Assembly (NCBI RefSeq): GCF_037975245.1
Contig: NC_092569.1
Coordinates: 26,779,168-26,794,667, forward strand
Reading direction: 5' to 3'
DNA length: 15,500 nucleotides
Origin: Apostichopus japonicus
Taxonomy: Eukaryota > Echinodermata > Holothuroidea > Aspidochirotida > Stichopodidae
Shown here: in pieces, positions 1 to 10,500 of the stretch
Numbering within the stretch: the first letter of the stretch is position 1
Layout of the letters: every line of letters begins with the position of its first letter
Translations under genes and position numbers: made by a program
The notes under the pieces: generated by a model
What the model saw: the letters and a program-made list of their open reading frames with translations, nothing else
Told to the model about the DNA's origin: nothing
The model's database searches: none

Positions 1-1158
1 TTCCAGTTGAAGTTTGAATTCATTTCCTAGGCAACGTTTTCAGTTAACATCAGATTGATACCGAGACCAAAAGTGAACTTGAAGCAAGCAGTTGTGATGT
101 CAGACGTATATAATAAATTTGATTCAGGTCTTTTTTTTTGTCGCTGTAGTTGAAAGTTACAAAATATAAACAAATAAAATTATGTTGCATTTGAAAACGA
201 TTTCATCACAGTCATTGGCATAAATGTAAACTTTACATCACTTAAGGTAAATTTGGAACCTCCTGTCTAATCCAAGCTCAAAACAACAAAGTGAAATTAT
301 ACAAACGAGAAAAAAAAACGTTTTGATGTTTGCAGTTAACATGTTAGTCCTATGTATAATCAAATTATGAAAGAAATAAGCAGCCGCTCCTTAAAGGCAT
401 TGAAGACATTGAAGACTCGCCCCAAACCGCGTGCCGCCCTCTGAAAAAGTTAACTTTCCGTTGCTTGCAAGTGAAGTTTTTTTCTTGTTGCTACAAAATG
501 CAGACAGTAATGAAATGTGATACCTTGTTATCTTTAGCTGGACCTGAGATGTCCATCGCTGCTATGTACTCTGCGACTTAGTATTTTACCCATCCCCGCC
601 CTCTCCCCACCGTAAAAGGAATGTGTTTACGTCCGTCAGACAAGATACTCATGTTTACCATCTCTTAGTTCACAGGTTCAACATCCGTGGCACACAATCC
701 TTTCAAATATTCGCCAAATTTCTGATGCACGTGAAGGGCAAATAAACAATTGAAACTAAACTAATTAGCTCTCGTCATGTATCCACGAAGGCCTATTTAT
801 TAACTTTACGAAGGTTTTTAATGATATTTCTGATATAAATGTTGGTTAATGTTTACGATGGGTAAACCGAACGACTTACACAGCGAAAAACACAAAGAAC
901 GTTTAATGCCTGTTGCCAAGGAAATATGTTGTTAAACTGTGAGCGATTGAAATCATTGCAAATTATTCGCTGCATTGTATTTAAAGCCACACAAGAATAC
1001 CATTTGGAATCATTTTTCTTGCGGAAGATTGTATCGTTGCAAGGAACTTTGTAGTGGCGACTTAAATTCTATCTTTCCTAAGGCTTGAGTAATTCTTATA
1101 TCTCAAGTGACAGTATCTCTGTGTGGACTTTATCATTATTACTTTAACAAGAAGAAAA
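1..1158. other. Upstream region of the FReD gene, no gene recognised
   Basis: No exon with convincing splice sites, no domain match and no long ORF is visible on either strand. It presumably contains the promoter and 5' UTR of the downstream gene. Confidence 0.5.
978..986 (+). promoter_or_regulatory. Possible TATA-like box of the FReD gene
   Basis: tatttaaag lies about 180 nt upstream of the start codon, which would leave a 5' UTR of roughly 150 nt. AT-rich sequence makes such matches common, so this is only a candidate. Confidence 0.22.
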
Positions 1159-1228
1159 ATGAAGCTTTCTAGAGCTACCGTTATCAAGCTGTTGATGGTT
1201 CATCTTGTAACTACTGCTTTGACGAAAG
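1159..1228 (+). CDS. FReD gene exon 1: signal peptide
   Basis: The ATG at 1159 has A at -3. It starts 23 codons with a basic N-terminus (MKLSR) and a hydrophobic core ([14 protein letters not shown]), which fits a secretory signal. The exon ends AAAG with donor gtgagc at 1229, in phase 1, as is common after signal peptides. The reading frame is open upstream to 1123, but no ATG lies there, so 1159 is preferred. Confidence 0.8.
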
Positions 1229-1757
1229 GTGAGCATATTTCTTTATTTGTTTTATTTTTAATCGAAATTTCGCAAAGAAGAGTGTACCTCAGTAAGCCGG
1301 GCCTAAACTTCCCAGAATTCATCAGTTACAAAATGCATACAAACATATAATGGTTGAACATATGACAGTAAACGAGCGGTTGATACAAAAGAAAGCAAAC
1401 CATAAGCTTAAAAAAGTTGACTAAAAATGGCGCAAAACATAAAGTAAGAACCCCCCCCCCAAAAAAAAAATTAATAAATAAATCAAATAAAAACAGGTGA
1501 AGAGAAAAACAACAATAAGATAAAATTAAAAGAGTCATATAATATCCTTAATTAAAAAGGTTAATGGTTGCAGCACTTTTAACATTATTGGGAGATGGTT
1601 CCATTCTTTGGCCCCAATATAAGTAAACCGTCTTTTATTAAATTCGGTTTCCTAAACCGAAGAAACAAAATCAGCAAAAACGATAATTAACCTACACTCC
1701 CCCTACAAATACATACATACACACACACATTTATATATATATCTATCTATCTATCTA

Positions 1758-1818
<61 letters not shown>

Positions 1819-1823
1819 ATCTA

Positions 1824-1858
<35 letters not shown>

Positions 1859-4243
1859 ATATAAAAATTATACCCTTAATAATTAAACAGGAAACTAGAC
1901 TGCTTTATTTTACTCACAGCTGAAGACACTGTTTATCGTGGTACCTTCAAATGTAGGAACCCGAGAGAGGAGAAAGGTACGGTAATATTTTAATTGGTTT
2001 TCATATACTGACACAAAGTTTTAATGGAAAGTATAATTTTTATATGATTATATTTTAATACATATATATGTATATGTATATTGTTTTGGTTGAGCTAGTT
2101 GTTTGATCTCTAGAGTAAGGCAAAATATGTCACCAAAAACAGCTCTAGTATTGTTCGATACAGGTGACAAACGCCTACAGTGGAATTAGGACCTTCCTTA
2201 CCGGTTTCGAACCTCTGGACTTATACAATCAGCGTCCCCCAACTCGAAGAGTTGGTCAAGGTCTTCTGTACAGTAACATCACTACTTATGCTTCAAATAA
2301 TGGTTTCTTGTCAAGGTATTTCGTAGTTTCGCGAGGTGTCCATCAAGGGTGTCCTCTCAGCCCTTACCTTTTTATCACGTATACTGAAATATTAAACTCA
2401 TTAATTAAGACTGAATCCTCTCATCAATGAGATAGATATTTCTATCAAATCAAGTATCAAATTTGTTTTCGTGTCAGGGCTTAATATCGATAAATCAAAT
2501 GTTTTTCTCATTGGTTCTTTTGTGAAGCTCTACAGTGTTGTTAAGCTTTGTTAAGCTTTCAGAGTTAAAATAAAATAAAACTGTTAGCAAACTGCTTATC
2601 CACTAGAGAGCCTGTGTAATAGAATGTGTAAAAGTAAGTTGGCCTGACGTTTCGATCCTAGCAGGATCTTCTTCAGAGGCTAAAAGACAAGTTACAGTAA
2701 CAGAGGGGACAAAAACACGCACAGAATACAGACAGGTTAATGAGCACGGTGAACACAATGAGATGGATGAAAGGGGATTATAAGTAGAAAGCAATAGGAG
2801 AAGAGGAGAGGAAGGAGATAAATTGTGGAGGGACAAAGAGAGGATTAAAGGCACAGGGTAGGGAATAAACTGGAGAGGGACAAAGACAGAAAGGTGTGAA
2901 GAAAAATGGAGGGGAAGAGAGCTGTGAGAAGAAGAGTGAAAGGGGAGGGGGGGAGGGAGAAAGGGGAGAAGGAGTAGGGAGCAGAGGAAAGTTAGTCATG
3001 TCCTTCCTGAATGTTCAGCCCATGAGGTTGAATGGTACGAAGGCGTTGCATCCAGAGCCTCTCTCTGCTGATTCGTACTAGGTCAGGACGGCTACCTAAG
3101 GATTCAATCCCCTGTAGGGACATGTCGTTAATGGTATGGTTGGGAAGGTTAAAATGTTCTCCAACTGGGGTCTCAGTCTTCATGGTGTTGACTGTGGATC
3201 TGTGACCATAGAATCGCTTCTTGAGGGTGGTTTTGGTTTCGCCAACATACTGGATGCCGCAAACTCTACAAGAGATCAGATACATGACATTGGTGGTAGT
3301 GCAAGTGATGTGACCCTTAGTCTTGTGTGTGAGTTGCATGCTGTGGCTGGTGATGGAATTGGATTCAACAATGTGGTGGCTGCAGACGATGCATCTCGAA
3401 GTACGATCACATTTGAAGGTACCATGATGAATGGGTGTGGGATAGAAGTTAGAGGTGGAACAGCAGCGCGTACAAGAAGGTCTCGTAGGTTGCGTGGTCG
3501 TCTGCAGGCGATGATGGGTTTTTCAGGGACGGCTCGTTGGAGTCTATCTGAAGTGAGGAGAATGTTGTGGTTGTTAGAGGTTGTTAGAGGTGATTTAGCC
3601 TCTGAAGAAGATCCTGCTAGGATCGAAACGTCAGGCCACTTACTTTTACACAAGCTTTCAGAGTTGTTGACAATTGACAATTTATAATCATGGACGTTAA
3701 ATATGAATGTAAGAGACTGACTTTGGTCAGCTTGCGGCATTGACATGCCAAAGATGGCTTCTTCGTGAGTTCCCGAGGATCTAAAATACATACAAACATT
3801 CATACCGTGATTACATTAATTTGTTCAATATTGAAGTTTGTAAAAGCTCTATAAAGTATCTAGGTATATCGCTTTCTCGCACCATTGCGGAAGACTTTTT
3901 CCGTTTGAATTATGTCCCAAACATGATTCTAACCAACTCGAAGTCACATGTGATTCCTAAAGCCGGATCTCGAAAGAGATGCTTTGAACAGACTTTTGTT
4001 AATGAAAATGGAGGCAAACGACGAAGGCAAATGAATATATAAAACTGAAATCGTAATGAGTAGTAAAATCCAGAACAGTGAATAAACTTCCAGCCACCGG
4101 GATTCGAACCCGGGCCCCCCGCTTTATATGCGGACACCCTAACCACTAGGCTATGGACGCTGATTGTATGTCCAGAGGTTCGAAACCGGTAAGGAAGGCC
4201 GTAATTCCACTGTAGTCCTTTATCACCTGTATCGAACAATACA

Positions 4244-4278
<35 letters not shown>

Positions 4279-4513
4279 TAGGTTGGCGTCTATCTTGGCG
4301 CAGAGTGCTCTATGTCCATTGGACAGAGCGTAATATATGTTGATACTAGATGAGACTAGTGGAACACTAGTAGTTGTTACTCGGAGTTTCACGCGTTATA
4401 GCGATCTTCAGACAACAGTTGTCTGAAGATCGCTATAACGCGTGAAACTCCGAGTAACAACTACTAGTGTTCCACTAGTCTCATCTAGTATCAACATATA
4501 TATATATATATAA

Positions 4514-4598
<85 letters not shown>

Positions 4599-7500
4599 AT
4601 ATAATATGTATATATATATATAATATATGTATTTATTTCAAAAAAATATTCTATATAACTTTAAATTTTTTCCTGGTCATGTTTTACTCTTTAATTTTGA
4701 CTGTGGAAAAGTTGTGATCATATGTGACTTTCATTAAAATAATAAGGATTAGCACAGAATGGTACCAGTTACAACGGAAATAAAAACATAAATCAACTTG
4801 GTCCATATTTGGCTTCGCAGATTATTGCCCATTCAACTCTTTTACGTTACAAAGGTCTAGCTTGTGTACGTCTAGATATAGACTTGCTTCAAATTTGGTT
4901 TGATTCGAAGTATAAAAGAATAGTTTAATTGATTTGGTCACAAATAATCTTGCTGTTAAAAGTTCACGTTACAATTTTTACATGATTGTTTGCAGCCCGC
5001 GAACAACATTCTTCTGTGCCACCTGTTGAGAGCACAACTAATATGGCGACATCATCTAACACGTGCACTAAGCAGATTCAGACGACCACTGCTACCTCTG
5101 GCTCTAATGTAGGTTTACCTATCAGCGATTCGTGTAGAGGAGTAGCTGGACTTTTTCTTATGGGGTGGGAGAAGAGGCGGGGGTGGGGGTGGGGTGGGGG
5201 TGGAGCAGGTCACGCAGAACATCCCTTTTAACAGAAAACCCTACTTTTTACAATGTTTGCCCTGGAGGGGGAGGGGAGGGGGGGTTGGATGGGTAGGGTT
5301 AAGACAAAAGTATATTTTGGAGGCGGAGGTGAACAAAACTGACAAATTATTTCGAGCAGATATAAAAGGGAACCCTACTTTTGATAATGTTTGTCCTGGG
5401 GGCGGGGGGGGGGGTTAAGACAAAGTTTTTTTTTGTGGAGGAGAACAATACTGACAAATTATTCACAGCAGATATAAAAACCTCTAGATCGTACGTAATA
5501 ACAAAGCTATTTTGGCTCATAGGATTTTGTTACATTACGATTTTACTCAATATTGCAACAGTTCTCGAAATTGCGGTAATTGAAAAAAAAATCATTTTCA
5601 TCCTGTGCCTCATCCTGTGTATAGCGGCTTTTGAACATATTTGAAGATAAAAACAGAAATATTTGTCCAATATTCGTCTGCATCAGAGATCCACGGGATA
5701 TCCCCCACTCTCGCTCTATTTCTCTCTATATTTTCATTTGTCCCTGCTCTTTCCCTCATTCATATCTTCATATTTACTAACCAGTCTGTATACGACTCTT
5801 CTTTGATTTTATGAATATGAGGTCCAGCTTCTCTAGAAAACAAAACAAATATTGGTTAAAAATCTAAACAAATTTACATTTAATATTTAATCGAATTTCT
5901 AATTTTTTTTGACAATATCGACTATTTCATAAAAAGTTTACCTTCTTGCGGTAATTTGTTTCTGTTACTTCAAACTTTAGGGGTTTTCCTTACATTTAGA
6001 TCATTGGTATAAATTTGCAACTATATACTCACCCCAAATCTCCTTTTTTTATTTTGCATATTCTCTAACTTTTATGATATTAAAACTCGAATAAGTAGTG
6101 ACAAGTGGAAATTTCGTCAATTATTTTTGAACATCCCACTATTCTAACTATAAATTCCAATTTTTTTTATCTCAAAATGTAAACTTTTCCTGACGACTTG
6201 ATTCAAGCTTCCTTTTAAATGTCGATTATGTGTTTTATGTCAAAATTTGGAGATACTTTATCTCGAAGCGTCGCCTTTGAAATAGGCGAAAGCCGTCGTC
6301 AAATTATCGACAAAAAAAAAAAAAAAAAGGTTCGACAGATTATTTGGAACGTGAAGACTTTGTGTTAGCTTAATGGAAAAGACGAAGCTTAATGATCGTG
6401 TACTGCCGTCATAGGTCAAATATAATCCAAAATTAAGATAATATATGTCACTTCATGTATTACTTGCTTGCTTGCTGTTAAGTAACTTGATTACTTCAAG
6501 ACTGTTCAAAACTGTTTCAAAACTGTTCACTACGCAGACGATACAACCTTTTTCATGCATGGTGACAGTATTTCTTTCAATAGGGTTATGGTACAACTTG
6601 ACTATTTCAGAGATTTGTCTGATCTCAAATTGAATTTGGACAAGTCCCTTTTAGTGGGACTGGGTAGTTTGAGAGGGCTTTCCATTCCAATTGATAAGAA
6701 GTATGCTATTCGTTGGAACACAGGTGAAGATTTCACTCTTTTAGGAATTGTTTTCAATACAGATTTGGGGGGCATGGTTAAAAGAAATTACGATAAAGCA
6801 TTGAATAAAGTTTCAAATGTGATAAAATTGTGGGAAAAGCGTTATCTTACAGCTCTTGGTCGTATTACAATTATTAAGTCTCTCATGTTACCATGTTTCA
6901 ACTATTATATTATATCACTTCCACTGCCTGACTTGGAGTATAGAAATAGGGTAAATTCTCTATTTTTTCCGTTTCGTATGGAAAAATAAACCAGACCGTA
7001 TAAGCCGTAAACAATTAAAGCTCAGTTATGCAGATGGAGGGTTGAATATGATAGATTTTTCTAAACACTGTGAGGCACTCAAAATAAGCATTTTTGGTCG
7101 TCTTCTGAAGAGTGATCATTTCAGCTTCAGCTCTTGTTATTTACGTAAATATAATATTTGCACCGACATGTTTTTTACCAATGGGGATTTCTATATAAAA
7201 TTAGCTAGTTTGAGATCTGCTAACCCCTTTTGGAGAAATCTCTTCGAAATAACATATATATTTATTCGAGATGAGCTATCTACCATTAATGATGATGCGA
7301 CCATATTAACTTTGCCTCTCTGGAATAATGGGCTGATTGAAATTGGTAACAGTCCAGTGTATTACAAGCGCTGGTATGACAAAGGTATCCGTTTTGTTTG
7401 CGATTTTGTCACAGTTGATGGCAAGTTTTATAGTTTTGACAATTTCATCCAAAAATATCTTGTTTCCACAAATTTTGTAAAATATTATGGTATTATTAAC

Positions 7501-10500
7501 TCCATTAACATTTTTTTGAATAGACCTGCTCTGGATGGGAATATAGATATTGCTTTTCCAAACAATTGCTACTTTAACAAAATGCTTTACAATGGTATGT
7601 TCCGTTCGAAAGATATTTACAACAAGTTACTACAGGAATCGAAGTTGATTCAGAAATCCTATACGAAATGGTGTGGTACCCTCGATATTACTGAGGAAGA
7701 TTGGTCTTTTTATTGTTCAGTGCCATTCAAGTGTTCTAGTGATGTTAATTTGAGGTGGTTTCAGTATAGGCTGCTTCAGAGGATTATCCCGTCCAATAAG
7801 TACTTGCATTTGATAAAAGCAATTACTCATGATACTTGTACTTTTTGTCATAGGTATGTTGAGACAATTGAACATTTGTTCTATTATTGCCTACTTTTAG
7901 TTAGGCTTTGGAATCATCTCCAAACTATGTTAAATAATATAGATATTGGTATAGTACTAGACATTAAGACAGTGTTGTTTGGTGCGGACATTGCCAGAGA
8001 GCTGAATTTGATTATAATTTTAGTTAAGAAATTCATTTTCAACTGCAAAGTACGGAAAGAAATTCCACTGCAGAATAAGTTACTATTGTTTCTGAGGGAC
8101 TATTTTCTATTACAAAAAAAAAACATTTTGTTGCGTAATATGAAAAGCAGTGTTTGGAGGAAATATTGGTACCCTTGGTATATTTTTTTAAAACTTCAGA
8201 ATGTGTTAAAATAAATACGTTTTAGTTTCATCTAGGAATTTCCCCTAAGTCACCACTAGAGTGCTATATTATGTTAAGTTATAGTTGCAAGAGAAATAAA
8301 AAAAGAGAGAGAAAAAAAAAACTTGATTACTTCAATGTTATAATTAGATGAAAGACTGCTTGGATGTCTTCAATGCTGGTAATACAACCAATGGCATCTA
8401 CACAATCAAACCAACTAACTGGACTGGGGCGTCGTTTGATGTCTTCTGTAACATGACTGACGGAGGAGGATGGACGGTAAGTCTAGTATGACATCCTATA
8501 GTATAGACGATATATTGTATATGTATAATATGACTGACGGAGGCGGATGGACGGTAAGTCTAGTATGACATCCTAGTATAGACGATATATTGTAAATGTA
8601 TAATATGACTGACGGAGGAGGATGGACGGTAAGTCTAGTATGACATCCTATAGTACAAACAATATATTGTATATGTATAATATGACTGACGGAGGAGGAT
8701 GGACGGTATGTCTAGTATGACATCCTATAGTACAAACAATATATTGTATATGTATAATATGACTGACGGAGGAGGATGGACGGTAAGTCTAGTATGACAT
8801 CCTATAGTATAGACTATATGTATAATATGACTGACGGAGGAGGATGGACGGTAAGTCTAGTATTACATACTATAGTATAGACGATGTATTGTATTTGTAT
8901 AATATGACTGACGGAGGAGGATGGACGGTAAGTCTAGTATGACATCCTATAGTATAGACGATATATTGTATATGTTATATGACTGACGGAGGAGGATGGA
9001 CGGTAAGTCTAGTATGACATCCTAGTATAGACGATATATTGTAAATGTATAATATGACTGACGGAGGAGGATGGACGGTAAGTCTAGTATGACATCCTAT
9101 AGTACAAACAATATATTGTATATGTATAATATGACTGACGGAGGAGGATGGACGGTATGTCTAGTATGACATCCTATAGTATAGACGATATATTGTATAT
9201 GTATAATATGACTGACGGAGGCGGATGGACGGTAAGTCTAGTATGACATCCTAGTATAGACGATATATTGTAAATGTATAATATGACTGACGGAGGAGGA
9301 TGGACGGTCAGTCTAGTATGACATACTATAGTATAGACGATGTATTTTATGTGTACCTCGAGGTACATATTATATATTTATAATGTGACTGATGGATGAT
9401 TATGGTTGGTATATATAATATGATATCCTATATAGCAGGGTTCTCAATAGTTGGCAACGAGACAAAGAGGAAAACAATAGCTGTTGCACTTATCGGGTAT
9501 GGCCTTATTTCTAGGTATGCTTAGATAAGTGGAGTATACTCAATGTGTATAAAAATAGATATAAATAGAAAAAAATGAATGAATGAATGAATGAATGAAT
9601 GATCGAATGAAGGATGGAATGTATGAATAAACGAAAGACTGAATGAATGATTGAACAAATGTCTAAGAAGGCCGTTACAATGAAGCCTTGATTGGTTGGT
9701 ATCTAAATAACAGGTTTATAATGGTCTTTGGTTTGTCAATAAATTGAAGCCTATTTCAGATGGAAACACATTGAGTTGCTTAGGTTGTATAAAAATCCCA
9801 CGTTAAGCATACCAAACTAGAGTCCACAACGTCTCAAAATGATAATTGTCATACTTTCCAACCTGCCACACTGTGTTCAGTAAACGAGCTCATTTATTTT
9901 ACCATAAGCTGTACTATAAAACCTTTTTAATATTTAATTCAATAGTTCTTTAAAATGTCGAAGAGCTCGCTTGCTTTCTGTTATATATAGATTAATATAA
10001 AAGTTATTGCTGATTTAGGTGATACTTTGGACAAATATTAATGATTTTAATCTAAACAATCTTAATTCTGTCTGAAAAAATGCAGTAATTGATACATATT
10101 AGTACCTGAAGGTATATGTAAATGCATCGTCATTTTTCTTCTTTCAATAAACAGGTATTCCAACGTCGTGTTGATGGTTCTGTTGACTTTTATCGTACCT
10201 GGACCAGCTATAAACAAGGCTTTGGCGACCCCTGCCACGAGTTTTGGTTAGGTAATGATAAACTGTCCCTCCTCACCAATCAAGGTGACTATGAAATCCG
10301 GATTGACATGGTCAACAAACATGGAAACCCCTACTACGCTAAATACGACTTATTCCGCATCAACGATGAAAGTGATAACTACAAGCTGTCTAAGCTGGGA
10401 GCTTACACTGGAACTGCAGGTTGGTATTCACAACTAAAACAACCCGTTTGAGAGTTGTCACTTGTCTCCAATTTTCCCAAATCCCAATATTGTTCAAAAG

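Larger units (their letters stand above)
2567..3651 (-). mobile_element. Penelope-like retroelement, 5'-truncated, with inverted terminal copies
   Basis: A 1.08-kb insertion between perfect 14-bp direct repeats. On the minus strand it contains the C-terminal part of a Penelope-type ORF with a GIY-YIG endonuclease, then a pyrimidine-rich stretch (purine-rich on +, 2765-2995), a terminal segment (2625-2682) and an AT-rich tail. The terminal segment recurs in inverted orientation at 3595-3652, immediately upstream of the coding remnant. Penelope-like elements are known for terminal repeats in either orientation, for 5' truncation and for variable target duplications, so the structure fits this group. 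Confidence 0.82.

Noticed and set aside
2603-2999. Ser/Pro/Leu-rich minus-strand ORFs
   Set aside because: They translate a purine/pyrimidine-biased non-coding stretch of the Penelope-like element; no codon structure or homology is visible.
3136-3687. 183-codon + strand ORF
   Set aside because: It is antisense to the Penelope-like nuclease coding, which has recognisable motifs on the minus strand.
3910-4392. 160-codon minus-strand ORF containing [19 protein letters not shown]
   Set aside because: That peptide is a translation of the tRNA-like A and B boxes, and the rest crosses an (AT)n tract and a palindrome arm.
4836-4853. Possible extra exon in intron 2 after ttcgcag at about 4820
   Set aside because: The open segment leaves in the wrong phase for joining to exon 3 and has no good donor.
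9174-9368. Minus-strand 64-codon ORF with a repeated [15 protein letters not shown] motif
   Set aside because: It is the antisense reading of the exon 4 minisatellite; its repeat motif follows from the DNA repeat.
8453-9400. CRISPR-like array
   Set aside because: Spacers are not unique; whole units including 'spacers' are repeated and the unit derives from a eukaryotic exon.
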